A DNA stretch of 64,000 bases from Hyphomicrobium sp. GTDB lineage: Bacteria; Pseudomonadota; Alphaproteobacteria; Rhizobiales; Hyphomicrobiaceae. The notes below the pieces were generated by a model, which had not been told where the DNA came from, ran no database searches, and saw nothing but the letters and a program-made list of their open reading frames with translations. Each line of letters starts with the position of its first letter. Position 1 is the stretch's first letter. The DNA lies in the NCBI GenBank assembly GCA_016793445.1, contig JAEUME010000014.1, positions 36,814 to 100,813 on the forward strand, written 5' to 3'. The position numbers and the translations under genes were made by a program. Positions 38,162 through 47,442 of this stretch are shown here, in pieces.

Positions 38162-39619
38162 TTATTGGACCGGGGTGGGCTGACTTGTTCCGGATGTCCG
38201 GAACATGCGTCTGCCCGCGTATGCCAAAAGGATCGTCAAGAGCGGCACGGTGTAATTGAAGATTGCGTATGGCGCATAATGGAATGTGGCAACGCCGAGT
38301 GTCGCTGCCATGTAGGCTCCGCAGCTATTCCACGGAATCAGCGCCGATGATGGCGTGGCGGATGCTGCAACGGTGCGCGAAAGGACGACGGGATCGTAGC
38401 CTCGTTCTGCAAATGCGGGTTTGAACATCCTTGCAGGCATTACAAGTGCGATGTACTGGTCGCCGGTCACGATGTTCGTTGCAAAGACGGAAGCCACCAG
38501 CGAGGCGATCAAAGACCCGGTCGACTTTACCGCATCGATGACCGGCCGGATGACGCGCTCCAGGACGCCAGCCTTCTCAACGATTCCGCCGAAGGCAAGA
38601 GCGGCGATGACGAGCCAGATCGTATCAAGCATACTTGCCATCCCCCCCCGGGATGCAAGCTGATCCAGGGCTGCAATCCCGGTGGTTGACTTGTAGCCGC
38701 TGGCCAATGCCAGCCATGTGCCTTTCAGCAACGCGACGCCGGCCGGCACGTCCTCTGTGCCGCCCGCAAACGTGATCACGCGATCCGGCGCTACGATGAC
38801 GGCAAGAAGTCCGCCTGCCAGGGCTCCGCCAAAAATAGCCGTGAAGGGTGGAAACTTGAAGAATGCCAGGAGTGCAACGAGTATGAGGGGCAAGAACAGC
38901 CACGGCGTGATGCGAAAGGCCCCCACGATTTTAGCCGTTGTATCTATGGGATCGAAATGGCCTGGACTCCCCAACGTCCAGAACGCGACAAGAGTAATGG
39001 CCAGAGCCAGTCCCGAGATCAGCGCCGTTTCAAACAGGTGGTGATAGAGCTTCGTGCCGGTCACTCCCGCAGCGAGGTTGGCAGTGTCCGAAACCGGAGA
39101 ACTCGTGTCTCCGAAGTATGCACCAGAAATAACCGCCCCGGCGGTGATCGCGGGATCAAGCCCCATACTTTGCGAAATGCCCATGAGGCCAATTCCGACC
39201 GTGCCGACCGTGGTCCACGATGTCCCGATGCTGGCCGAGACGACCGCAGTCATGAGCGCCGCGGTTGCGTAGAAGTAGTTGGGGCTCAGGAGCTGGAGGC
39301 CGTAATAGACCATGGCCACCAGGGTGCCGCTCATCGCCCAAGTGCCGATCAAGGCGCCGACCGCGAAAAGAATGAAAATGGCGCCGATACCTGAACTCAC
39401 GCTCGCGACCGCGGCAGCGTTGAGCTCTTCAAGTGTGTGCCCGCACCGGCGGCCGACGAGAACTCCGATCATGGCTGCGAGAACCAAGGCAACCTGTGTC
39501 GGCCCGGAGATGCTCATATCCCCGAAGAGATAGTAGGATGCCGCCACCAGGATCATGAGGGCAGCAATGGGAACGATGGCCTCAGTCAGCGTCGGCGGTC
39601 TTGTTTGCTCTGCCTCCAT
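38162..39619 (-). CDS. nhaC: NhaC-family Na+/H+ antiporter
   Basis: A 485-residue membrane protein with about 11 helices and the NhaC signature SGAYFGDTSSPVSDTANLAAG. TSWTTVGTVGIGLMGI and PWNSCGAYMAATLG are further family marks. NhaC proteins exchange Na+ or amino acids against H+ or other ions. The start (ATG with AAGGGG) lies 83 bp after arginine deiminase, behind a strong stem-loop, and the direction matches the arcDA genes. A role in pH or ion balance during arginine breakdown is likely but inferred. Confidence 0.88.
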   Translation of the reverse strand: MEAEQTRPPTLTEAIVPIAALMILVAASYYLFGDMSISGPTQVALVLAAMIGVLVGRRCGHTLEELNAAAVASVSSGIGAIFILFAVGALIGTWAMSGTLVAMVYYGLQLLSPNYFYATAALMTAVVSASIGTSWTTVGTVGIGLMGISQSMGLDPAITAGAVISGAYFGDTSSPVSDTANLAAGVTGTKLYHHLFETALISGLALAITLVAFWTLGSPGHFDPIDTTAKIVGAFRITPWLFLPLILVALLAFFKFPPFTAIFGGALAGGLLAVIVAPDRVITFAGGTEDVPAGVALLKGTWLALASGYKSTTGIAALDQLASRGGMASMLDTIWLVIAALAFGGIVEKAGVLERVIRPVIDAVKSTGSLIASLVASVFATNIVTGDQYIALVMPARMFKPAFAERGYDPVVLSRTVAASATPSSALIPWNSCGAYMAATLGVATFHYAPYAIFNYTVPLLTILLAYAGRRMFRTSGTSQPTPVQ

Positions 39620-39632
39620 CTAATCCCCTTAA

Positions 39633-39662
39633 GTGCTCACGCATACATCTATGCGTGAGCAC
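39633..39662 (-). promoter_or_regulatory. Perfect 13-bp stem-loop between arcA and nhaC
   Basis: GTGCTCACGCATA and TATGCGTGAGCAC pair fully around a 4-base loop. The stem sits in the arcA-nhaC spacer and is directly followed (minus strand) by the nhaC ribosome site rather than a U-run. It could partially terminate, stabilise the upstream mRNA, or hide the nhaC start. Confidence 0.75.
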
Positions 39663-39702
39663 GATTATTCGTCGGCGTGTTGGCGCGACCATCTACGACG
39701 GC

Positions 39703-40956
39703 TTAATAGTCAACTGGTTCGCGGATTATGGGGCACGTCATGCAATGACCGCCGCCGCGTCCGCGGCCAAGTTCCGCGCCCGTGATCGTGACAACTTCGA
39801 TGCCTTCCTTGCGCAGCAGCGTGTTGGTGTATGTATTGCGGTCATATGCAAAGACGACACCCGGCGAGGCGCAAACGAGATTGGCGCCACTGTCCCACTG
39901 CGTCCTCTCCCGCACATACGCATTGCCGCCCGTTTCCACCACGCGCATTTTCTTCAAGCCGAGCGCTTCGCCAACAACTTCCACAAACGGCTTTTCATCT
40001 TTGCGCAGCTCGATGCCACTGGGAGTATCTGCCGGACGGTAAGAGTAAGCGGAGATATTGTAGACGATATCCGGATACAACAGGACACAATCCCGATCAG
40101 CAAACGTAAAGACCGTGTCGAGGTGCATTGCCGCGCGCAGCTTCGGCATCGCCGCGACGATGACGCGTTCAGCCGCTCCCTGCCTGAACAGGGACGCAGC
40201 GAGCTGGCTTATCGCCTGCCGCGACGTTCGCTCGCTCATGCCGATGAGCACATTGCCCTTTCCAATCGGCATCACGTCGCCGCCTTCCAAGGTGGCTAAT
40301 CCGTGGTCCTGGGTGGGATCGCCCCACCAGACCTTCACTTTTCCTGCAAAGTCGGGGTGGAACTTATAAATCGAGGTGGTCAGAATTGTCTCTTCGTGGC
40401 GCGCCGGCCAGTAGAGCGGATTGACAGTACAGCCGCCGTAGATCCAGCATGTCGTATCTCGCGTGTAGAGCGTGTTCGGCAGCGGCGGCAATAGATACTC
40501 GGTCATGCCGGCCGCTTCCTTGACGACCCTCAGCATCTCGCCGCCCGCCGTCTCGGGGAAGTCGTGCGTGGAAAGACCGCCAATAAGCGTCTCCGCCAGT
40601 TTACGATCGCTCAAACCCTCCAAATAGCTTCGGATCTCATCGACAAGGCCCAAGCCCACCTGGTTGGGAACGACCTGATTGTCGAGAATCCACTTCTTGG
40701 CCTCCGGGATAGCCACGGTTTCCGTGAGCAGGTTGTGCATCTCGACAACGTCGACTCCGCGGTCGCGCATCTTCTGGACGAAATCGAAGTGGTCGCGCTT
40801 GGCATTATCGACCCAGAGTACATCGTCGAACAGCAGATCATCGCAATTACTCGGCGTCAGACGCTGGTGTGCGATGCCTGGTGAGCACACCATGACCTTG
40901 TGAAGCTTCCCGACTTCCGAATGGACACCGAGAGCCATCTTGTCAGTATCGGTCAT
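39703..40956 (-). CDS. arcA: Arginine deiminase
   Basis: A 417-residue enzyme that hydrolyses L-arginine to citrulline and ammonia. The catalytic set is present: [18 protein letters not shown] (active-site His/Asp) and the C-terminal [13 protein letters not shown] with the nucleophilic cysteine. Length equals the family norm. ATG 40956 has a GGAGG site, and the open frame up to 41055 would run into arcD. It follows the arginine/ornithine antiporter gene by 20 bp. The partner genes arcB and arcC for ATP formation are not in the window. Confidence 0.95.
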   Translation of the reverse strand: MTDTDKMALGVHSEVGKLHKVMVCSPGIAHQRLTPSNCDDLLFDDVLWVDNAKRDHFDFVQKMRDRGVDVVEMHNLLTETVAIPEAKKWILDNQVVPNQVGLGLVDEIRSYLEGLSDRKLAETLIGGLSTHDFPETAGGEMLRVVKEAAGMTEYLLPPLPNTLYTRDTTCWIYGGCTVNPLYWPARHEETILTTSIYKFHPDFAGKVKVWWGDPTQDHGLATLEGGDVMPIGKGNVLIGMSERTSRQAISQLAASLFRQGAAERVIVAAMPKLRAAMHLDTVFTFADRDCVLLYPDIVYNISAYSYRPADTPSGIELRKDEKPFVEVVGEALGLKKMRVVETGGNAYVRERTQWDSGANLVCASPGVVFAYDRNTYTNTLLRKEGIEVVTITGAELGRGRGGGHCMTCPIIREPVDY

Positions 40957-40976
40957 ACAAACCTCCGCGACTGCGA

Positions 40977-42419
40977 TTAAATCGTGATATAGCCGGTCAT
41001 CAGGCCATGTAGGGCGATCAGCGCCAGCGCAACGGCCACGCCGAAGATGATCCATTCGAAGGGCTTGAAAAGCGATTTGCCCTGTTCGCGCCGTGTCCAG
41101 ATGTAGAGCAGCGTTCCAGGCGCATAGAGCAGGCCTGACAGGACCGTGAATTTCCAGCCCGCCGCATACAGGAGAAACGCGGTATACGCGACCGCGAGAG
41201 CAGCAATGATGTAGTCGCCCTGGCGCTCTTCAGGCCGCAGTTTGTATGTCTCTCCGCGCTTGACCAGCAGGAAGCCATAGAGAGCAACCAGAAAGAACGG
41301 GATCAGCGTCATGACGCTCGTCATGCTCAGCATGAGGGTGAATGCGTCCCGCGACCAGTACGTGCTGATCACGAACAACTGGACGACGATATTGGACAGC
41401 CAAAGGGCGGCTGCCGGAACTTTGTTGGCGTTCTCCTTGGCGAAGAGCTTGGGCAGATCGGCGTCCCGGGCGGCTGCCGAGAGCACCTCTGCGCAAATGA
41501 GCGACCACGCGAGGTACGCCCCGAGTACGGAGACGAGCAGGCCAACGCTAATGAAGACAGCGCCCCAGTGCCCAACGACCGACTCCAGCACGGCGGCCAT
41601 GGAGGGCTGCCGCATTCCTGCGATGTCCGCACGCTCAAGAGCCCCGAACGGCAGGAGCGTTACCAGCACCATAAGGCAAGTCACACCAATGAAACCCATG
41701 ATGGTTGCCATGCCGATGTGTTCGCGCTTTTGAGCAAACCGGGAATAAACGCTCGCGCCTTCGATGCCGAGGAATACGAACACCGTGACCAACATTGTCG
41801 CGCGGACCTGATCAAAAAGGCTCACGCCTTCGTAACCGCTGCCGCCAAAGAAATTGTTGCGAAATAGATCAAGCTTGAAGGCGACAAATAGAATTGCGAT
41901 GAAGGCGAGAATTGGCAAGATCTTCGCAATCGTGACGACCTGATTGATAAATGCCGCCTGCTGAGTGCCGCGGAGGATCAGAACATGGAAAAGCCAAATT
42001 CCAACTGAAGCGACGAGAATGGCAGTGACGGTATTTCCGTCTCCAAATACCGGAAAGAAGGCACCGAGCGTCGCTTTGATGAGAACCCAGTACGAGACGT
42101 TGCCAATGCAGCTTCCGACCCAATAACCGAATACCGCCAGGAACCCGAGGTAATCGCCGAAGCCAGCCTTCGCGTAGGCATAGACGCCGGCGTCCAAAGC
42201 GGGCTTGCGCTCGGCCAGAAACTGGAAGACCCTCGCCAGGGTGTACATGCCCGATGCGGCGATAATCCAGGCGATAATGGCACCAAATGGACCGGTGGCG
42301 TTGGCGAATGTGCTCGGCAGGGAGAAAATTCCCGACCCGACCATCGAACCGACAACCATCGCGGTCAGCGCGAATAGTGTCAGTTTCTTTGCTGATCCCT
42401 CACCAGGATTTGAAGCCAT
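40977..42419 (-). CDS. arcD: APC-family arginine/ornithine antiporter
   Basis: A 480-residue transporter with 12 helices of the basic amino acid/polyamine antiporter family. [25 protein letters not shown] near the N-terminus is the substrate-binding helix 1 motif. Directly upstream of arginine deiminase, it most likely brings in arginine in exchange for ornithine or citrulline. The start has a GGAGGGA ribosome site. Confidence 0.9.
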   Translation of the reverse strand: MASNPGEGSAKKLTLFALTAMVVGSMVGSGIFSLPSTFANATGPFGAIIAWIIAASGMYTLARVFQFLAERKPALDAGVYAYAKAGFGDYLGFLAVFGYWVGSCIGNVSYWVLIKATLGAFFPVFGDGNTVTAILVASVGIWLFHVLILRGTQQAAFINQVVTIAKILPILAFIAILFVAFKLDLFRNNFFGGSGYEGVSLFDQVRATMLVTVFVFLGIEGASVYSRFAQKREHIGMATIMGFIGVTCLMVLVTLLPFGALERADIAGMRQPSMAAVLESVVGHWGAVFISVGLLVSVLGAYLAWSLICAEVLSAAARDADLPKLFAKENANKVPAAALWLSNIVVQLFVISTYWSRDAFTLMLSMTSVMTLIPFFLVALYGFLLVKRGETYKLRPEERQGDYIIAALAVAYTAFLLYAAGWKFTVLSGLLYAPGTLLYIWTRREQGKSLFKPFEWIIFGVAVALALIALHGLMTGYITI

Positions 42420-42878
42420 TGTGGTCCCTCCACCGTCTGCTGCCTATGTCACTTACGGTCATCAATCCCCTTTCACGCGCGAAGACTAATCGCGCGCGGT
42501 ATTCACCCGCTTAGGCCATCAACCTCGAATTCTGTTATTATCTTTTCAGTGGGAAGAACGGAGGGCTCGCAATAATCACCGATTTTCCAATCGATGTATA
42601 GAAAAAATCTATCAGAGAAGGGGACATCTTTGATGCTCTGCAGCATTAAAAAGGGTGCACCGCACGCACGTTGATCGCTGCCGAAGCACTCGACCAAATA
42701 CGGCTTCGTCGCTTTCTAAATTGGTTGGCGGTCTGAATGATCGTGCAGGCTGCCGGCATTACACGAGGCTTTCAATGCAAGCACGCATAACGAATATGCA
42801 CACGTTGCCCGATTTCCAATCCTGCGTGCGCATCTGAGTCGTGCCTTGCGCGATGCGCTCTGCGCTCCTGTCGCGCCA
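42420..42878. other. Intergenic region upstream of the arginine genes
   Basis: 459 bp between the Crp/Fnr-type gene and arcD, both on the minus strand. Near 42452-42465 the minus strand reads TTGATGACCGTAAG, a weak Fnr-like half-site. No gene was found. Confidence 0.35.
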
Positions 42879-43571
42879 TCACTCGTCAATCTGATCGGTT
42901 GCCTCGGCAAAGCGCGCGAGCAAGCGCACATCCGATACTGAAACGTTCTCCCGGTCTACCCTGATCCCGAGCGGCCGCAGCTTGGCCAACGCCCGCGACA
43001 GGCTTTCAGGCTTCATGCCGAGGCGCTGTGCGATCAACGTCTTCTCGTAGGGCAATTCGATGAGGCAAGATCCCTCGCTTGCAGGGGCCAGGTTGACCAG
43101 AAAGGCTGCGATCCGTTGAGGCGCGGTCAGAGACTTGATCTGTTCGATCTGCTCCACCAAGCCTTTCAGATGGTAGGAGGACGAGGCGAGCATAGATAAG
43201 GCGAGTTGTGGCTGCTCGATGATCCTGCGCCGCAACACATCGCCGTCGATGGCAAGAAGGCGGGCGCTCGTGACGGTCGCCGCGCTCACCGGATAGCGGC
43301 CACCGAGGAAGATTGCTGCTTCGGCGAACGTTTCGCCGCGCCTGAATACGCTGACAACCGTCTCTGTCCCCTCCGGCGTGCTGCGGAACAGTTTCACCCA
43401 TCCTTCCAGGATGACGAAGAACGATGCAGCGGGCTCGCCTTGCTGAAAAAGCAGGCTCCCCTTATCGAGCACGCGCACAGGTTTCGTGCCGATAATGGAC
43501 AAAGCCACGTCTTGCGGCATCGCACCAAATAGCGGCGTTGCCCGCACGATCGCCCAGTCGCGATTGTCCAT
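42879..43571 (-). CDS. Crp/Fnr-family regulator (DNR/NnrR-like)
   Basis: A 230-residue regulator with an N-terminal cyclic-nucleotide-binding-like fold (GSLLFQQGEPAASFFVILEGWVKLF and RRGETFAEAAIFLGGRYPVSA) and a C-terminal winged HTH (EKTLIAQRLGMKPESLSRALAKL). It lacks the N-terminal cysteine cluster of oxygen-sensing Fnr, so it fits the NO- or redox-responsive DNR/NnrR branch that controls denitrification genes. It is divergent from nosR, with an Fnr-type box between them. ATG 43571 is preceded by AAAGGA. Confidence 0.85.
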   Translation of the reverse strand: MDNRDWAIVRATPLFGAMPQDVALSIIGTKPVRVLDKGSLLFQQGEPAASFFVILEGWVKLFRSTPEGTETVVSVFRRGETFAEAAIFLGGRYPVSAATVTSARLLAIDGDVLRRRIIEQPQLALSMLASSSYHLKGLVEQIEQIKSLTAPQRIAAFLVNLAPASEGSCLIELPYEKTLIAQRLGMKPESLSRALAKLRPLGIRVDRENVSVSDVRLLARFAEATDQIDE

Positions 43572-43646
43572 CACATGTCCTTTCTCATGAACGCCCACTC
43601 AATAGCGCCCAGAGCGGGCGGTGCGTCAAATTTCTGCACCCCGCAC

Positions 43647-43660
43647 TTGACGGTTGTTAA
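43647..43660. promoter_or_regulatory. Fnr/DNR-type binding box
   Basis: TTGACGGTTGTTAA fits the TTGAN-N4-NTCAA pattern of Crp/Fnr-family sites with one mismatch in the second half (GTTAA for GTCAA). It lies 83 bp before nosR and 75 bp before the divergent regulator gene, a suitable position to control both. Confidence 0.55.
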
Positions 43661-43743
43661 GGGGATGCCTGCTCCGAAGGACTAGCAATTGGACCTGAAA
43701 GCTCGGCCGACCGTCTCAAACAAGCGCAATCTGCGGCCCGAAA

Positions 43744-45822
43744 ATGACTTTGCGAACAGCCACAGCTTATCACGTCAAAAGCCTGCTTGCGGTGCTCGCC
43801 ATAGGGATTTTGGCGTTTGGCGCCGCCGTGCAATTCGGCATTGCTCCGGCCGTGGCTGGCTTCGGCGCCTACAAGGTGGAGGTCAAGCCCGCAGACGTCT
43901 TCCCCGGCGCCGAACGCTTCGGGCCGACGGAAGGTACGCCGCCGGCAGCGGCAGCCTACAAGGACGGCAAGATTGCCGGCTATGTCTTCGAGACCAGCGA
44001 CATCGGATACTCGGGCAAGCCAATTCGGATTTTGGCGGGTCTTGATGTTTCCGGTACGTTTACCGGCGCGAAAGTCATCGAACACCACGAGCCGATTCTG
44101 CTGGTCGGAATTTCTCCCGACAAGCTTTTCGAGTTTGTCGGACGCTACACCGGCCGCAGCATCGTTGCGCATGAAACGGATGCCGCTTCCAAGAAAGTCG
44201 ACGTCGTCTCGGGCGCAACGGTCACTGCCGTCGTCATCAATGACGGCTTGATGCGCACGGCCCTGAAGGTGGCCAAGTCACGCGGAATTGCGGGGTTTAA
44301 GGCTCCCGCGCAGGCGGCCGCCGCCGGCGCGGATGGAAAACGCGCCTTGACCGCGCCGGGACGGCCCATGCTCAAAGACGTCCCGTTTGAAAAGACATCT
44401 TGGAGCCAGCTCAGCGAGCAGGGCCTTATCCGGCGGTTGCATTTGAAGAACGCCGAGGTTGACGAGGCTTTTGCCAAGATCGGCGTCGGCAGCGGGGAAC
44501 CGTACACGACACCGGGCAAGCCAGATGATGATTTCATCGATCTCCATCTGACGCTCATCACTCCCGAAACGGCTGGCCGCTCGCTCCTTTCGGCAGACGA
44601 CTATGCGGCTGTACGCAACTGGCTGAAACCCGAAGAAACGGCCGTTCTGATTGCCGCCAACGGCGATTACAGCTTCCGTGGATCGGGCTTTGTGCGTGGC
44701 GGCATCTTTGATCGCATTCAGCTCATACAAGACGAGACCGCGGTCCTCTTCAAGGACAAGGATTACCGCCGGATCGACCGATACGCAGCCGAAGGTGCGC
44801 CCGATTTCTCGGAGATCGGGGTCTTCCGCCTGCAATCTCAATATAACTTCGATCCGGCACGGCCGTTCCGGCTTGAGCTTCTTGCCCAGCGGCCCACGGG
44901 CCCGACGCAAAAGGCGTTCACAGGGTTTTCGCTTCCCTATGAACTCCCCGCGCGGTTCGTAGAGGTTGTGGCACCGTCCGCAAGTGAGCCTGCCCCAGCC
45001 TCTGCACCGCCTGCTGTCGATGCCACAGCGGCTCCGGACGCAGCAGCGGCTGGGGCTGAAGAGCCTGCCCCCACACCGCTCTGGATGACGATCTGGCAAT
45101 CGCGCGCCCTCGACATCGCCGTTCTTGCGATTGGCTTGTTCATCTTGACGATGATCTTCTTCTTCCAGGAATGGCTGGTGAAGCGGCCGGTTATGTTCGC
45201 GCGCTTGCGAACCGGCTTTCTTCTGTTCAGTGTTTTCTGGCTCGGGCTGTATGCCAAGGCACAGCTTTCCGTCGTCAACGTGCTGACGTTCGCAAACTCG
45301 TTGATTAAGGGGTTCCGCTGGGATTTCTTTCTGCTGGAGCCGTTGATATTCATTTTGTGGTGCGCCGTTGCGGTGTCGTTGCTGTTCTGGGGCCGCGGCG
45401 CCTACTGCGGATGGCTCTGCCCGTTCGGGTCGCTCCAGGAGTTGCTCAATCACGCCGCGCGCCGGCTCGGCATCCGCCAATATACCGTGCCGTTCTACAT
45501 CCATGAGCGGATGTGGGCATTGAAGTACATCCTTTTCCTTTGCCTGCTTGGCGTTTCTATCGGCGACATGGCGAGCGCGGAGCAACTGGCCGAGATCGAA
45601 CCGTTCAAGACGGTCGTGCTGTTGCGCTTCCTGCGCGAGTGGTGGTTCGTCCTGTTTGCGTTGGCGCTCCTTACCGCAGGCCTGTTCATTGAGCGCTTCT
45701 ATTGCCGGTATTTATGTGTTCTCGGCGCAGCCATCGCGATCCCCGGACGCGTGCGCATGTTCGACTGGCTGAAGCGGCGCAAGCAATGCGGCTATGAATG
45801 TCAGCTTTGCGCCAAGAACTGC
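43744..45822 (+). pseudogene. nosR: nosR, 5' part (interrupted by an insertion sequence)
   Basis: Codons 1-693 of NosR, the FMN and iron-sulfur membrane protein needed for nosZ expression and for electron supply to N2O reductase. Seen here are a signal/anchor segment (about 12-40), an FMN-binding domain with SGATVT (covalent-flavin Thr159), a Pro/Ala-rich linker (about 418-445) and several helices. CGWLCPFG (Cys555, Cys559) and CRYLCVLG (Cys654, Cys658, with Val where Pro is usual) follow, then the first C-terminal cluster (Cys682, 686, 689, 693). The frame then enters the inserted element and reads 106 foreign codons to a stop at 46143. Joining codon 693 to 48452 restores a 773-residue protein. 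Confidence 0.93.
45815..45822. repeat. Target site duplication, left copy
   Basis: AGAACTGC directly abuts the left end of the element and recurs unchanged at 48444-48451 on the right. Eight bases is the duplication length typical of IS1595-family transposition. Confidence 0.92.
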
Positions 45823-45919
45823 GGGAAGTATGTAGCTGAGAAAGCAAGAATGAGCGATCCAGCGGACAAGCCTCAAGAATTGACCAGCGTCCTTCAGATC
45901 GAAGTGACGCCCGAAATGC

Positions 45920-46588
45920 TCAGCGACTTTTGCGACGTGCTATCGGATTTTGAAGTCTGGCCAATGATACCTGAGCGCTTTTTAGGTCGTATTCTTCAGG
46001 TCCTCGCCCCGCACCTTGCCAAACAAAATCTTGGAAAGTGTTCGACGCTCGGATCTTCCGCGAGCCATTGTACTGACGAGCCAGCGCTACGACTGCGCAC
46101 AGGTGACGGAGCGAAGTCGATAGAAGTTCAGTCGTTTGGATAAAGGTGAGAACGTATCGTTCGGTAAGCCTTGTCTCCCGAACTTTCAGCTTTCCTGCCC
46201 CCTCCTTAGCCTCCCACCGAACGACAAGTGGTGTATTTGATGAACGTCCGTGCTTGATGACGGGCACGCCGTGGATGATGGCATTCCTGATGCCACGGAG
46301 TTCGTCAAAGAGCGCGAGCGCCGTCATAATATGCATGTCCACAGCGGGTTCTATCGGGTCTGCTCTCAAGAAGTTCCTTGCCAGTTGACCTCTGGAAACG
46401 TTTTGCATGTCGACAGTTATGAACTCGGACTTCCGCTTTGGTAGCCGTCCGATTAGTCTGGTGAGAACTTGAAGTTCGATTTCTACGCTGTTCCACAGAA
46501 GAGTGCCGTAGCCGATCAGGTGGAGTACATCTGCGGGCATGCCGAAGCGCTTTGCGTGGAAATCCTTGACGATAGGGTCTAGCGGCAT
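45920..46588 (-). CDS. IS passenger protein, possible HEPN-like domain
   Basis: A 222-residue soluble, helix-rich protein of unrecognised family. The segment LRGIRNAIIHG (Arg101, His106) matches the R-x4-H catalytic motif of HEPN ribonucleases, and an earlier helix (GTLLWNSVEIELQVL) fits the HEPN helical core. Many HEPN proteins are toxins or defence RNases, though some are inactive. It lies near the left end of the element, in the transposase direction. Its ATG overlaps the ATG of a tiny opposite-strand gene. The HEPN call is motif-level inference. Confidence 0.6.
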   Translation of the reverse strand: MPLDPIVKDFHAKRFGMPADVLHLIGYGTLLWNSVEIELQVLTRLIGRLPKRKSEFITVDMQNVSRGQLARNFLRADPIEPAVDMHIMTALALFDELRGIRNAIIHGVPVIKHGRSSNTPLVVRWEAKEGAGKLKVRETRLTERYVLTFIQTTELLSTSLRHLCAVVALARQYNGSRKIRASNTFQDFVWQGAGRGPEEYDLKSAQVSLARLQNPIARRKSR

Positions 46589-46721
46589 GGCGAAGGCACC
46601 CAAGGATAAGGATCAGCTTCCCCCAAAGGAAGCAGCAGAACGGCGGGATGCGGCTCTGAGGAATATGCTCAAGACGCCGCCGAAGCCGCACAAGGATGAG
46701 AAGAAGGGCACGCCAAAGTAA
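46587..46721 (+). CDS. Small charged IS passenger protein
   Basis: A 44-residue Lys/Pro/Glu-rich protein, MAKAPKDKDQLPPKEAAERR..., predicted disordered with one short helix. The start has AGGG upstream. Its start codon is interleaved with that of the divergent 222-residue protein (CATG shared), so both must be controlled from within each other's coding regions. Function is unknown. Confidence 0.5.
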   Translation: MAKAPKDKDQLPPKEAAERRDAALRNMLKTPPKPHKDEKKGTPK

Positions 46722-46729
46722 TGCCGACG

Positions 46730-46990
46730 TCATCCTGGGCGCGAGAATTCCCGTGCCGCGAGCGCCTTCAGGCGTTCCAATTGCTGAATTAGCTTGTCGA
46801 CTTCCGAACAGAATTCTTTGGCGTCGAGCCCGCCAAGTCCTAGAACGATGGCTTTCCGGTCTTGGCTAGCGTCGGGAATGAAATAATGGTCGACCTCAAT
46901 CCATAGCTCCTTCCGGCGGTTGTGTTCAGTGACGAGGATGGAGAAATTTTCGAGTCCATCTTTTGACAGATGAAGGTGACGAGTAGCCAT
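46730..46990 (-). CDS. Small IS passenger protein, unknown
   Basis: An 86-residue protein with a beta-rich first half (HLHLSKDGLENFSILVTEHN, then ELWIEVDHYFIP) and a helical, Leu-rich second half (LIQQLERLKALA). It lies 13 bp after the zinc-ribbon-like gene on the same strand, so the pair is probably co-expressed. No family is recognised. Confidence 0.55.
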   Translation of the reverse strand: MATRHLHLSKDGLENFSILVTEHNRRKELWIEVDHYFIPDASQDRKAIVLGLGGLDAKEFCSEVDKLIQQLERLKALAAREFSRPG

Positions 46991-47003
46991 GACTGCCTCC
47001 CCT

Positions 47004-47213
47004 TCACTTCCCGAAGCGTTTCAGAGCGCGCTTAAACTCATCGACAGACTTGTCGACCTTCTTCATTTCCCGGTTGAATTGGCTAGCATTGATCGAGATG
47101 CGGGTGCCGCAGCCGCAGGTGAATGCTTTGTTGTTCTTAAGCCAAGCGACCGTCTTCTTGGTCTTTCGGCCGCAGTTGCTGCATTCAATCGGAATTTCGG
47201 CTTTGTCGAACAT
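47004..47213 (-). CDS. Small zinc-ribbon-like IS passenger protein
   Basis: A 69-residue protein with two cysteine pairs, C-x2-C (CSNCGRK) and C-x-C (CGCG), about 20 residues apart, which suggests a zinc ribbon. A Lys-rich helical tail (REMKKVDKSVDEFKRALKRF) follows. It could bind nucleic acid. It is encoded between the transposase and other passenger genes, in the same direction. Confidence 0.55.
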   Translation of the reverse strand: MFDKAEIPIECSNCGRKTKKTVAWLKNNKAFTCGCGTRISINASQFNREMKKVDKSVDEFKRALKRFGK

Positions 47214-47334
47214 GGTATGGGCTTCCCTTCTGTGGATGACGGGAGCCCGGCGATTGACGCCTAACCATGGATGCAGTGTGTAGATGCCACTACATTCGTT
47301 GCCGCCGGGCTAGAGACTTGCGGTAACGCAATAC

Positions 47335-47364
47335 GGGGTGAGGCCGCGCCAACGGCCTCACCCC
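47335..47364. other. Strong 12-bp hairpin inside the insertion sequence
   Basis: GGGGTGAGGCCG and CGGCCTCACCCC pair perfectly around a 6-base loop, about 80 bp beyond the transposase stop. The A-run lies on the wrong side for a minus-strand terminator but would follow as A's on the plus strand. It may block read-through or structure the transcript. Confidence 0.6.
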
Positions 47365-47442
47365 AAAAATCGCTATGAGTCGGTGCGCTATTTCAAGCGA
47401 AGACGCCCCTTCCTCCACATGAGGAAGTGCTTCCCCTTCCGC

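Noticed and set aside
39633..39662. The arcA-nhaC stem-loop as a rho-independent terminator
   Set aside because: On the coding strand the stem is followed by TTAAGGGG, the nhaC ribosome site, not by a U-run.
42652..42837. Short plus-strand frames in the arc upstream region
   Set aside because: No ribosome site, no recognisable similarity, and composition does not look coding.
44278..45585. A 435-codon minus-strand frame opposite nosR
   Set aside because: It is the antisense shadow of a conserved gene with atypical Arg-rich composition and no recognisable domain.
45823..46143. A continuous 799-codon reading frame from nosR into the following DNA, as if NosR had a longer C-terminus
   Set aside because: The last 106 codons lie inside the insertion sequence, do not resemble NosR, and the true C-terminus is found beyond the right duplication.
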